Origin: Deinococcus sp. AJ005
GTDB taxonomy: Bacteria > Deinococcota > Deinococci > Deinococcales > Deinococcaceae
Assembly (NCBI RefSeq): GCF_009017495.1
Contig: NZ_CP044991.1
Span: forward strand, 51,049 to 115,048
DNA: 64,000 nucleotides
Direction: 5' to 3'
The notes under the pieces: model-generated
What the model was told of the DNA's origin: nothing
Seen by the model: the letters and a program-made list of their open reading frames with translations, nothing else
Databases searched by the model: none
Shown here: piece after piece, positions 7,981 through 16,220 of the stretch
Position numbering within the stretch: the stretch's first letter is position 1
Layout: each line of letters starts with the position of its first letter
Position numbers and translations under genes: made by a program

Positions 7981-9210
7981 TCAGTTTTTCACGGCGATTC
8001 TCTCGGCCACCGCCAACACCGCCTTCGGGTCCAGCACGCCTTTGAACCAGATCACGCGGTCCCCGAACTCCGCCGGATTGACTCCGGCCTTCTCCAGATT
8101 CAGCCGCTCGGAGACGCACACGATCAGATCGGTTCGCCCTGATTTTTTGAGCAACGCGAACTTCTTTTTCAGGTATTCAGGCCGCCAGTAGCCCACAATT
8201 TCCATCAGCACGCTGCGCTCACCGTCCACCAGCCGGAAGTCGGGCAAGATCACGCCGCCCGGCACCGGCACCAGGTCTACCTCGCGTTCCAGGTGCCAGG
8301 GCGTCTCCAGCTTGGCAAAGCGCTCGGAGAAACCAGATTTCAGGGCGCTGTCATGTTCCTCTGGGGCTTTGTAGTGGCTGACATAGCCGTCCTCACTGGT
8401 GACTTGGTAGGACCACTCCTCGTCCTTGGGGTCTACCCAGGCCAGGTCACGCCGGGGTTTCAAAGCGGCGCTCAAATCCCATTTGGTGACGTGTAGTAGG
8501 GCAGGCAGGAACTTCGCCATCGCCAGCCCGTAGCGGGTGGTCCCTGTAAAAAGACTGGTGGGGCCGTCCATCGTCAGCGTGAAGCCGTAATCCGCGTCCC
8601 CTTCCACCGTGACCATCAGGCCAAACAGCTTCAGGTAGCGCAACAATTGCTTGTAGCGGGCGGGTTCGTTGCGCCGCGCGGTGATGACGAGCTGAAAGGC
8701 GCGGTACAGCATCCCCTGGGCCTGGGCCAGATCAAAGCGCTGAATCAGGTCCAGGGGTTCAAGTGGATCAAAAGCGATCAGCGTCTGCTGATCGGGCAGA
8801 TCGGCGTACAGGGCCGCCGCTACCTCGGCTGAGGTCAAAGGGATCTCCGTGGACAGCGCCCGCGCGGCCTGTTCCAGAATGGCTGTTGTCCGCTGGCGGC
8901 TGGGGGGATGACTCTGGGCCAGCGCAAAGACCTTCTCGCGCACTGCCGGGGGGGCAAGACTGCCCCCAGCCTCAAATTCTCCCCGCTGGCCCAGCAGATG
9001 CGACAGTCCGCGCAACACCCGGAAGTCGGCGCGGCCCGCCTCCAGCGCCCGCACTTCCTCGTTCAGTTCAGCCCGCTGCTTGCCGACGTGCGAGGCATAC
9101 AGGGCGATCAGCGTCTCGGCGAGTTTCAGGTTGGTGGTGGTGGGCTTAAGCCGCCGGGGATTGGCCAGACCCTCTTTCACCGTGAACATCAGCAGTTCAG
9201 TCGGGAGCAT
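7981..9210 (-). CDS. DUF790 family (Bax1-like) nuclease
   Basis: About 409 residues from ATG 9210, which lies inside the end of the helicase gene (14-base overlap). The protein begins LPTELLMFTVKEG, the usual start for DUF790. It ends with a nuclease-like region: VLPDFRL-type strand, LMEIVGYWRPEYL, and a KKFALLKKSGR stretch with a conserved Lys. Members of this family are known as Bax1, a nuclease that partners XPB helicase in archaea. Tight coupling to XPB here supports the same role: cutting DNA at bubbles opened by the helicase. Confidence 0.85.
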   Translation of the reverse strand: MLPTELLMFTVKEGLANPRRLKPTTTNLKLAETLIALYASHVGKQRAELNEEVRALEAGRADFRVLRGLSHLLGQRGEFEAGGSLAPPAVREKVFALAQSHPPSRQRTTAILEQAARALSTEIPLTSAEVAAALYADLPDQQTLIAFDPLEPLDLIQRFDLAQAQGMLYRAFQLVITARRNEPARYKQLLRYLKLFGLMVTVEGDADYGFTLTMDGPTSLFTGTTRYGLAMAKFLPALLHVTKWDLSAALKPRRDLAWVDPKDEEWSYQVTSEDGYVSHYKAPEEHDSALKSGFSERFAKLETPWHLEREVDLVPVPGGVILPDFRLVDGERSVLMEIVGYWRPEYLKKKFALLKKSGRTDLIVCVSERLNLEKAGVNPAEFGDRVIWFKGVLDPKAVLAVAERIAVKN

Positions 9211-10603
9211 TGATGTCCTCCCAGGTGGGGGCAAGCTGCTGGGGCTTCCACTGGCCCTTGCGCTGCTGGCTGACCCGCTCCTCGGAGGTGCCTTCGGTGA
9301 TCACTTCGTAGAGGGTGGCCTTCTTGCCCTTCGCCTTGCGCAGAATGCGGCCCAGGCGCTGAATGTATTCGCGCTCGGTGGCGGTGCCGGACAGCATCAC
9401 GCCCACAGACGCTTCAGGCACGTCCACGCCCTCATTCAGCACCCGGCTGGTGGTCAGGATGCGGTAGGAGCCGTCCCGGAAGCGCTCCAGCACCCCATGC
9501 CGCTCTTTAGTGGGGGTCTGGTGGGTGATGGAGGGAATTAAAAACTCACGGCTGATGCGGTAGACGGTGGCGTTGTCGTCGGTGAAGATGATCGTTCGCT
9601 CATTCGGGTGGTTGGCCAGGATCTCTTCTAAAACCCGCAACTTTCCCTCCGTGCCGTAGGCCAGTGACCGGGCCTCGCGGTGGGCCAGCATGGCGGCCCG
9701 CCCCTGGGGCGAGCCGCTCGCCATGATGAACTGCTTCCAGCCATCCAGGGAGCCGAGTTTGATGTTGTTCAGGCGCAGAAAATGGTTGCGCTGCCCGATG
9801 AGACCGTCGTAGCGAGACTGTTCGGCGTGGCTCAGGCGCACCTTGATCACCACCTCGCGGTAATCGGCCAGCGTGGTTCCGGCCAGGTCTTCAGGGGCAC
9901 AGGAATAGACCACCGGGCCGAGCAGCGTGTCGAGGTCTCTTTCCCGCCCGTCGCTGCGCTTGAGGGTGGCCGACAGCCCCAGCCGATAGGGGGCCAGACT
10001 CATTTCCGCGATGACGCGCATGAAGTCACTGGGCAGGTGGTGGCACTCGTCGCAGATCAGCAGCGCGTACTTCCCCGCCAGGTCTTCAGCATGGATGGCG
10101 GCGGAATCGTAGGTGGACACCAGAATCGGGGTGTCGTCATGGCTGCCCCCGCCCAGCAGGCCGATGTTGGCGTCGGGAAAAGCGGCCACCAGTCCTGAAT
10201 ACCACTGCTGCAACAGGTCCAGCGTCGGCACGCAGATCAGCGCACTTCTGGGGGTGTCTCTCAGGGCGAGCTGGGCCACCAGCGTTTTGCCCGCCCCGGT
10301 GGGCAGCTCAACGGTTCCCCTTCTTCCGGCTTCCTTCCAGGCCCGCAGCGCGCCGAGCTGGTGGGCGTAAGGCGGCAGCTCACGGGCCACCGACAGTTCG
10401 AGTTTGGCGAAGTTCGCCGCCTCATCCTTGAAGCTCAGTCCCTGCGCCCGCAACGTTTCCACGATGGTGCGGTAACTCTGCCCCCTGGCACGGTAATTCT
10501 GGCTCCGGGCGTCCCAGGTGAAGAATTCAGAGACGCAGGCGGGAACCGCTGACATCACCAGGGTTCCCCGGTCCAGATGCAGCGGGGCAGTCATCCCAGC
10601 CAT
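9197..10603 (-). CDS. XPB-type DNA repair helicase
   Basis: A 468-residue superfamily 2 helicase. Seen motifs: PTGAGKT (101-107, Walker A), DECH (185-188, Walker B), LGLSATLKR (motif III), TTSRVLNEGVDVPEA and QRLGRILRK (motifs V-VI). The short N-terminal domain fits bacterial/archaeal XPB. It is co-transcribed with a DUF790 nuclease that overlaps its 3' end, a known XPB-Bax1 pairing for nucleotide-excision-type repair. The exact start is uncertain between Met1 and Met4. Confidence 0.9.
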   Translation of the reverse strand: MAGMTAPLHLDRGTLVMSAVPACVSEFFTWDARSQNYRARGQSYRTIVETLRAQGLSFKDEAANFAKLELSVARELPPYAHQLGALRAWKEAGRRGTVELPTGAGKTLVAQLALRDTPRSALICVPTLDLLQQWYSGLVAAFPDANIGLLGGGSHDDTPILVSTYDSAAIHAEDLAGKYALLICDECHHLPSDFMRVIAEMSLAPYRLGLSATLKRSDGRERDLDTLLGPVVYSCAPEDLAGTTLADYREVVIKVRLSHAEQSRYDGLIGQRNHFLRLNNIKLGSLDGWKQFIMASGSPQGRAAMLAHREARSLAYGTEGKLRVLEEILANHPNERTIIFTDDNATVYRISREFLIPSITHQTPTKERHGVLERFRDGSYRILTTSRVLNEGVDVPEASVGVMLSGTATEREYIQRLGRILRKAKGKKATLYEVITEGTSEERVSQQRKGQWKPQQLAPTWEDINAPD

Positions 10604-10645
10604 GTTAAAGGCCAGAGGCCACGTTCACCCTGTACCAGACGCCAT

Positions 10646-11683
10646 TTACTCGCAGGCCCGTCCATCGCCGTCGCGGTCCAGCTTGCGGCTGTAGCCGGGC
10701 TGACCGGCGAGCAGCGGCGCTTTGCCTGCCGCGCGCACGGCGGCGCAGTTGGGATAGGTCAGCGAACTGGGCAGAGCAGGGACCACTGGGGGGGTGACCC
10801 GTGGGAGGGGTTGGGGCGTCACGCGCGGGGGAGCCGCCTGGGGCGTCGTCCCCGTCCCTTTCCCGGTGCCCAGACTGTACTTGCCACCGGGCTGCACCGT
10901 GATCGTCACCGTGCCGTTGAGGTCCGTGCGGTAGATGGCCGCGCCAACACTCTTGTACAGATTCAGTGCCTCCGAGGTGGGATGCCCATAGTTGTTCGGG
11001 CCGACGCCGATCACGACGTTGCTGGGCCGCACCGCCCTCAGCCACACGGGGTTGTCCCCATTCTTCGCCCCGTGGTGGATGCTCTTGTACACGTCGATGG
11101 GACCGAGTTTGCTGGCCGGGTAAGCCCTCAACCAGCCCTGCGTTTCCGCCGTCTCGCTGTCACCCGTCATCAGTGCTTTGAACGTGCCGTATTCGATCAG
11201 CAGGCCAACGCTGTTGAGGTTCTGATCGGTCTTCGGCATCCCCAGTGGCGGGGGCAGGACAGTGACTTTGACGCTGCCCAGATTGATGACCTGATCTTTT
11301 GCCAGCAACCCCTGGGTGCCAGCGGCTTGGACCGCTGCCGTCAACTTGCCGAAGGTCTGCGTCGTCGCCGCAATCCCGTTGTTCAGGAAGAATCTGGGCT
11401 TGAACATCTGGACTGCCGGGATCAGTCCGGTGATGTGGTCCGCGTCGGCGTGCGATGCGGCCACCACCGCCAGGGATTTGACGCCGTACTGAGCAAGCAG
11501 TTCCGTCATGCGCTTCTCACTGCGTCCACCGTCGTACAGCAGGCTCTGACCTTCAGGGGCGGTAATCAGCACGGCGTCGCCCTGGCCCACGTCCAGGAAC
11601 CGGATGGTCAGCACACCGGGGAGTGCGGTCTGAGCCACAGCGCCCCCGCCCAGCAGGGCCGCCAGCAAGAAAAAGCGCCTCAC
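10646..11683 (-). CDS. Secreted metallo-beta-lactamase (ComEC-like) with excalibur domain
   Basis: A 345-residue protein with a signal peptide (to about residue 18), then a ComEC/Rec2-type metallo-beta-lactamase domain with HADADH at 78-83, and a later IHHGAKNG. A Pro-rich linker (about 265-305) leads to a C-terminal excalibur calcium-binding domain ending DRDGDGRACE. Start is GTG, overlapping the DUF3006 gene by four bases (GTGA). MBL/excalibur proteins of this type are probably secreted hydrolases, possibly nucleases. The substrate is not known. Confidence 0.8.
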   Translation of the reverse strand: MRRFFLLAALLGGGAVAQTALPGVLTIRFLDVGQGDAVLITAPEGQSLLYDGGRSEKRMTELLAQYGVKSLAVVAASHADADHITGLIPAVQMFKPRFFLNNGIAATTQTFGKLTAAVQAAGTQGLLAKDQVINLGSVKVTVLPPPLGMPKTDQNLNSVGLLIEYGTFKALMTGDSETAETQGWLRAYPASKLGPIDVYKSIHHGAKNGDNPVWLRAVRPSNVVIGVGPNNYGHPTSEALNLYKSVGAAIYRTDLNGTVTITVQPGGKYSLGTGKGTGTTPQAAPPRVTPQPLPRVTPPVVPALPSSLTYPNCAAVRAAGKAPLLAGQPGYSRKLDRDGDGRACE

Positions 11684-11964
11684 AGGTCAATGTCTCCGTC
11701 AGGTGCTTTGGCATTCAGACTGTCGAGCTGGCGCTGGCCCAGAGCGAGTCTGCGGTCAGTTTCCTCGTGGTCAATCTCGATGTCCACATCCCCGCCCTGC
11801 ACGTCGATCCTGATGACGTCACCTTCCCTGACCCCTTTGGGCAGGCTCGACAGCCGCCAGTCCTGCGTGGTCCCGTCCGGCAGCTCCACCCGGACCACCT
11901 GTCCTTCAATGCCGTCGATGGTGACGTGGCTGATGCCCAACTCCTCGTGCTGCTCCGATGCCAT
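11680..11964 (-). CDS. DUF3006 domain protein
   Basis: A 94-residue acidic protein with the usual DUF3006 layout: VTIDGIEGQVVRVEL, a LPKGVREGDVIRID central strand, and a charged C-terminal helix. DUF3006 genes are frequently next to secreted ComEC-like MBL genes, as here, with a four-base overlap. It probably supports or regulates the MBL protein; mechanism unknown. Confidence 0.75.
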   Translation of the reverse strand: MASEQHEELGISHVTIDGIEGQVVRVELPDGTTQDWRLSSLPKGVREGDVIRIDVQGGDVDIEIDHEETDRRLALGQRQLDSLNAKAPDGDIDL

Positions 11965-11972
11965 GTCCCACG

Positions 11973-12728
11973 CTAACGCACGTAGGACGCCCCGTTGATG
12001 TCCAGCGTCGCCCCGGTCATGTGCCGCACCAGCCCCGAGGCCAGGAAGACCACGGTGGCCGCCACGTCCCCGGGCGGGGCCGCGTCCCCCAGCGGGAACT
12101 CCTGGGCCAGTTCCGCGGCGTGTTCATTCAGGTACGCCTCGGCCATCTCGGTGCGAACCCAGCCCGGGGCCACTGCATAGGCCAGAACGCCCTCATGGGC
12201 AAACCCTCTGGCAATCGAGCGGGTCAGGGCGATCACGCCGCCTTTGGAGGCGGCGTAGTGCATGGCGTTGGGCTGGTCTCCCCGGAAGGCCGCCCGGCTG
12301 GCGATGTTGATGATGATGCCGCCGCCCTGACCCCGGAAGTGCTGAACGGCTTCCCGGCAGGTGTCCGCCACGCTGAGCAGATTGACCTGCAAGGTCTCTT
12401 TCCAGACGGCGGACCACGCTTCCAGGGGATCATCCACGGTAATGGGCGGCGCGATTCCGGCGTTGTTCACCAGCACGTTGACGCGGCCCTGCCAGGCGAC
12501 GGCGGCCTGAAACAGGCGGACGGCTTCCCCTTCCTGCGCTAGATCACCACTCAGAAGATGAATCCGGTCTGCACCGAACTCTTCTACCAGGGCCTCACCG
12601 CCCTGTCCGCTGCGGCCCAGGTGGGCGGCCACCGACGCGCCCACATCCAGCAGACTGCGGACACAGACTGCGCCAATGCCGCGCGATGCTCCGGTCACGA
12701 ACACCACTTTTCCGTCTAGATTGATCAT
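11973..12728 (-). CDS. Short-chain dehydrogenase/reductase (FabG-like)
   Basis: A 251-residue classical SDR. The cofactor motif TGASRGIG is at 12-19, NNAG at 88-91, catalytic Ser144, Tyr158 and Lys162 (YAASK). The end, GATLDINGASYVR, is typical of FabG/3-oxoacyl-ACP-reductase-like enzymes. It would use NAD(P)H to reduce a ketone, but the substrate cannot be assigned. It lies upstream of the DUF3006-MBL pair on the same strand with an eight-base gap. Confidence 0.85.
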   Translation of the reverse strand: MINLDGKVVFVTGASRGIGAVCVRSLLDVGASVAAHLGRSGQGGEALVEEFGADRIHLLSGDLAQEGEAVRLFQAAVAWQGRVNVLVNNAGIAPPITVDDPLEAWSAVWKETLQVNLLSVADTCREAVQHFRGQGGGIIINIASRAAFRGDQPNAMHYAASKGGVIALTRSIARGFAHEGVLAYAVAPGWVRTEMAEAYLNEHAAELAQEFPLGDAAPPGDVAATVVFLASGLVRHMTGATLDINGASYVR

Positions 12729-12838
12729 GTCCGCCAGTCAATCATACAGACGCCCATGTCCACGCTCTATCCAGGTGCAGGGAAAAAGCTTGTGTCAGAC
12801 GCATTCGCCACACCGAGAAAAGAATTGGGGCGCATGAG

Positions 12839-12867
12839 TTGACAGCGGCTGCATACCGCCTTATATT
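12839..12867 (+). promoter_or_regulatory. Consensus-like sigma-70 promoter facing a terminator
   Basis: TTGACA (12839-12844), a 17-base spacer, and TATATT (12862-12867). The predicted transcript would begin just before the hairpin at 12877 and stop after it, so no gene is served on this strand. Confidence 0.5.
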
Positions 12868-12876
12868 TAAGGAATC

Positions 12877-12900
12877 AAAGCGGCCTTTCGGGCCGCTTTT
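12877..12900. terminator. Bidirectional intrinsic terminator
   Basis: Nine-base stem AAAGCGGCC/GGCCGCTTT with a TTTCG loop; the T-rich side works in both directions. It lies seven bases downstream of the stop of the minus-strand gene that ends at 12908. Confidence 0.8.
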
Positions 12901-12907
12901 CCCTTGC

Positions 12908-13429
12908 CTACTTGAGTTTGAGCGAAACCAGCGCCTTATCGAACGCCCTGCGCTGGGCCGCCGTCGCGGCGGGTCCCGTAGTGAACTGGACGCTCAGCAG
13001 ATTGCGTTTGCTCACCCCATACCAGTACTGCAAGCGCACCACGGCTCCATTGGCCTTGAGGGTCAAGTCGTACACCCGCTCGGTGCCCTTGATCCCGCCC
13101 GTTGTGCGTGGACGGTCACCCACGCGCTTCAGGGTGGCCAGCCCACCTCCCCTGAGCGATTCCTCGACGCCCCCGATGAACTCCTTTAAAGCTCCAGCGT
13201 CATTTCCTTTGCTCTGATACGGGGCGTAGAACAGTTGCAGGACGGCGGGCGGGGGGGTGCCGGGGGCCACCACCGTGATGCCGGGCAGGCTATTGGGGTA
13301 GGGCCGCTGTTCCCAGCCCGCAGGGACGTCGGTGGTGAATGGGGCCTGGGTGTTCTTGAGGGGGACGGCCAGGGACGCACCTGTCAGAGCCGAGGTGAGT
13401 AGAAGCGCCCTGTGAATGGAGGAAGACAT
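12908..13429 (-). CDS. Secreted hypothetical protein
   Basis: About 173 residues from ATG 13429 (an ATG at 13441 is also possible). There is a signal sequence (HRALLLTSALTGASLA), then a beta-rich domain with PAGWEQRPYP, FYAPY and LQYWYGVSK segments. It resembles small secreted proteins that carry one PsbP-like or similar fold, but I do not assign a family. Its 3' end is followed at once by a strong terminator. Confidence 0.6.
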   Translation of the reverse strand: MSSSIHRALLLTSALTGASLAVPLKNTQAPFTTDVPAGWEQRPYPNSLPGITVVAPGTPPPAVLQLFYAPYQSKGNDAGALKEFIGGVEESLRGGGLATLKRVGDRPRTTGGIKGTERVYDLTLKANGAVVRLQYWYGVSKRNLLSVQFTTGPAATAAQRRAFDKALVSLKLK

Positions 13430-13567
13430 GAGCCAGAGCATAGAGAGAGGAACGTCTCCAGAGACAACCCTGATTTGATTTAGGATTTGTCGGCGACTTC
13501 GCGAGGGCGTCGTCAGACGTGCGGGCTATTTTTCCCTGCCCCCGTACAGTCTTATCCTGCGACCACC

Positions 13568-13693
13568 ATGCGCCTGAGTGACCTGACCCCGACTGAACTG
13601 GCCGGTCTGCTGGCCCGCGCCTAAGCCGCCGATCATGGCGAACCGGACGACGATGATGTACACAACGAATGGAAACTTAAACTGGCAGGATGA
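13568..13693 (+). pseudogene. Broken paralogue of the 7366-7626 gene with in-frame TAA
   Basis: From ATG 13568 the frame gives MRLSDLTPTELAGLLARA, then TAA (13622-13624), then AADHGEPDDD and on to TGA at 13691. Its partner at 7626 reads MRPADLTSIEIADLLSQMYTADHGGQDD, so the homology runs across the stop codon without a gap. The final TGA overlaps the ATG of the next gene (ATGA), a coupling that only makes sense if the frame was once read through. Probably a nonsense mutation plus 3' truncation. Confidence 0.55.
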
Positions 13694-14226
13694 GACCAAC
13701 ACTCATGGCCTTCGCTCTGGCCCTATCCATTCCAAACAGTCAAGCCAGCCCAGTGGACCTATGGAACTTGCTGGGCAAGGGCGATACTGCGCTGCCCGGT
13801 GGAGACGTGGTGTACAGCCTGAAGAACCCTGCTGGCGTCAGCGTCAATGTGGGCGTGAACTTTGGAGAGCTGGTGGATGGGGGCTTCGCATCCTTGGAAC
13901 TCACCGCCTTCAAGTTCAACAGCAACTTCACCCCAGAAGAGTTGCAGTTGTTCGCCAGCAACGTCATCCAGATTTCAGCAGCATGTTTCAACACCGATCT
14001 GTCTCGCGGGCCTGCCATCACGGCCTGGATGCTGTCTAACGATGCCAGGGAAGAAAGCATCTACTACACGGCAGGCGCGCGAATCGCCCGAAAGAGTTTT
14101 GGCCCACTGCAACTGGCCCTGGGGAAACGGTTGAACGGGAAGGGTCACGCTGTCACCGTTTCCCTATCCAGGAAAGGGATACCTGGACAGGCCCCCTGGA
14201 TCAAAAGTTGTCTCACTTCAGGGTGA
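13690..14226 (+). CDS. Secreted hypothetical protein
   Basis: A 178-residue protein with a signal sequence (TLMAFALALSIPNSQAS). The mature part has a strand-rich SVNVGVNFGELV segment and two Cys. No family known. Its ATG overlaps the TGA of the broken gene upstream. The 190 bases between its stop and the insertion sequence have no convincing gene, although one frame near the IS boundary reads like a beta-strand-rich fragment that the IS may have cut. Confidence 0.55.
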   Translation: MRPTLMAFALALSIPNSQASPVDLWNLLGKGDTALPGGDVVYSLKNPAGVSVNVGVNFGELVDGGFASLELTAFKFNSNFTPEELQLFASNVIQISAACFNTDLSRGPAITAWMLSNDAREESIYYTAGARIARKSFGPLQLALGKRLNGKGHAVTVSLSRKGIPGQAPWIKSCLTSG

Positions 14227-14412
14227 CTGGAACCGGAAGGTTGACCCGTTCAGATTGGTCAATTCGCTGCACTCACCCGACTCTCCAGTGGCAGTTCCGT
14301 CAGCCGCTGGACCCTGAGTATCACGGCCCGCCTCTACACCGTGGCTTTACACTGCAAGATCAGTGTGCGGGCGTTGCGCAGCAGGACGCGGTGGACCGCC
14401 TACAGGGGTGAT

Positions 14413-16184
14413 CTCAAGCTTGATACTGGTGGCGAAGTCGGACTTATCCAGCTAGCACGGCAAATCTAGAGATACGCGTCGTTTCTCGCAGTCTTCCGGT
14501 CAGCCAGGCCACCAGGCGCTCCACGTTGATTGCTGCCGCGAGACAGCCCGCCTGAAGTTGTGTCTTCCGCTCACCACGGTACCGTGCCTGACGCAGACCA
14601 TAGGCCCTAACCCCCTGTGAAATCGTCCCTTCAATTCCGGCGCGGCGGTGATAGCGGGTCAGCCACGGTTGACCATGCTGGGCAGCGCGCTGTGCATTTC
14701 TGGCCTCAAATAAGTCCTGAGGCATCAGGGTCAGTTCGCGAGCGTGTCCACTGACGTTCCGGGTGCAGCGTTGGCGTACGGGGCAGTGCAGGCAATCTCG
14801 GCGCGCGAAGCGCACCGAGATCACGGTTCTTTTCGGACGTTCCCTGACCAGCCATTTACGTGAGACATGACCTTGTGGACAGGTCACTGCCCTGGCTTCC
14901 CAGTCGATATGAAAGGCCTGGATTGAGAACGCGTCCGGTTCTCGACTTTGCCAGTGTGCATCAGCCCGGATCGGGCCAATCACTTCAGTCCCCTCAGGAT
15001 TTGTGCTCGTGATCAGCGACGCCGTGTTGACATAGGCTGAATCGACGAAATGTTCGGCTGGCGTGACCTGTTTGCGACTCAATGCAGAGTGAACGGGTGT
15101 CATCGCGTCAATGTCAGCCTGGAATGCGGGGACGGTGTGGACGTGCGTGATCAGGTGCGGTAGTTCGTCGTCACACGCCTCCGTGAGATGCACTTTGTAG
15201 CCATGCCACCGTCGGTTTTTCTTCTGAGCGAACCGCGCCTCTGGGTCATACGGGGAGTTGAAGCGCTCATGGTGCGGCCCCAACTCTTCAGGATCTCGCA
15301 GCCGGACACCGTCCGGCTGACCCTCAAAGTGATGGTGCCAGGCCGCATGCAGAAGGTGAATGGCAGTGAGAGACTGGAGTTGAACGAGGTCTTCGTCCTG
15401 TTCCAGGGCGTCTAGGAGACGAAAGCCATCCTGACCCAGTTGCTGAAGATAGACCGTCCGGTTCGCCTTGCTTTTGGGCAGTCGAAACTCTTCCATGCGC
15501 CGCCCATATCGTTCAAACCACGCCTCAGGTACCCAGGGCTTCAGCCATAAGGGATCCACCGTCGCCAGCGCGTTGAGGGCCGCCCGGAAGGTCTCGGCAA
15601 GATGTTCGTGACGCGTCAGCACACGGACGCTGGTCAACACATGGGTGGAGTCCGTGCGTTGTTTTCCGCGTGACTTCAATAGGCCGCTCTCCCGGAACCG
15701 GGAGAGCATCTGATCCAGCAGCAACAGTTCCGCATTGCCCTTGACCAGACGGGTTCGGAACTCACTCAGCACCGTATGATCAAAGCCAGAATCATCCAGT
15801 TCCAGACTCAGCGCATATTTCCAGTCCAACCTGCCCCGGACGGCATCCGCAGCACCCCGGTCGCTGAGTTGTTCCAGAAATTGATAGACGGTGATTAGTG
15901 CCAATCGCCATGGAGACCAGGCGGGCTGGCCGTGGCGCGGAAACAGGGCCGCGAAGTCCTGATCCTGATACAGCGCGCCGAACTCGTCGCGCAGCCGCAT
16001 GATCGTGTTGCCTTTTGGAAACGAAGCACGCGCGACCCGGACGGTTTCTTCGGGGATATCACCCCACGGCTGAGGATGCAGGCTCATGGCCCAGTGTGCG
16101 CTTTCTTTGCCGCATCAAGCTACAACTCGAATTTTGCCGTGCCAGTTGAACAATTCTGACTTCGCCACCAGTATCAAGCTTGAG
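14413..16184. mobile_element. IS1182-family insertion sequence
   Basis: A single transposase gene flanked by inverted repeats. The left end starts CTCAAGCTTGATACTGGTGG at 14413, and the right end (reverse complement from 16184) begins identically, with about 27 matching bases followed by imperfect matching. Flanking GTGA(T/C) on both sides could be a short target duplication, but this is not certain. The element looks complete. Confidence 0.85.
14444..16087 (-). CDS. IS1182-family transposase
   Basis: A 547-residue DDE transposase. The N-terminal domain is of the DUF772 type (AWSPWRLALITVYQFLEQLSDR). The central catalytic part has RTDSTHVL (first Asp), FVDSAYVN (second Asp) and a C-terminal YHRRAGIEGTISQG (Glu). 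A zinc-like CPQGH...RRDCLHCPVRQRC stretch lies between. Full length with no frameshift, so probably active or recently inserted. Confidence 0.9.
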   Translation of the reverse strand: MSLHPQPWGDIPEETVRVARASFPKGNTIMRLRDEFGALYQDQDFAALFPRHGQPAWSPWRLALITVYQFLEQLSDRGAADAVRGRLDWKYALSLELDDSGFDHTVLSEFRTRLVKGNAELLLLDQMLSRFRESGLLKSRGKQRTDSTHVLTSVRVLTRHEHLAETFRAALNALATVDPLWLKPWVPEAWFERYGRRMEEFRLPKSKANRTVYLQQLGQDGFRLLDALEQDEDLVQLQSLTAIHLLHAAWHHHFEGQPDGVRLRDPEELGPHHERFNSPYDPEARFAQKKNRRWHGYKVHLTEACDDELPHLITHVHTVPAFQADIDAMTPVHSALSRKQVTPAEHFVDSAYVNTASLITSTNPEGTEVIGPIRADAHWQSREPDAFSIQAFHIDWEARAVTCPQGHVSRKWLVRERPKRTVISVRFARRDCLHCPVRQRCTRNVSGHARELTLMPQDLFEARNAQRAAQHGQPWLTRYHRRAGIEGTISQGVRAYGLRQARYRGERKTQLQAGCLAAAINVERLVAWLTGRLRETTRISRFAVLAG

Positions 16185-16220
16185 GTGACTCCTAACGCTC
16201 CAGTTTCTCGTCAAGAGTGG

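Noticed and set aside
10577..11998. 473-residue plus-strand frame
   Set aside because: It is opposite the MBL and DUF3006 genes, which have clear motifs; the plus frame has no motif and unlikely composition.
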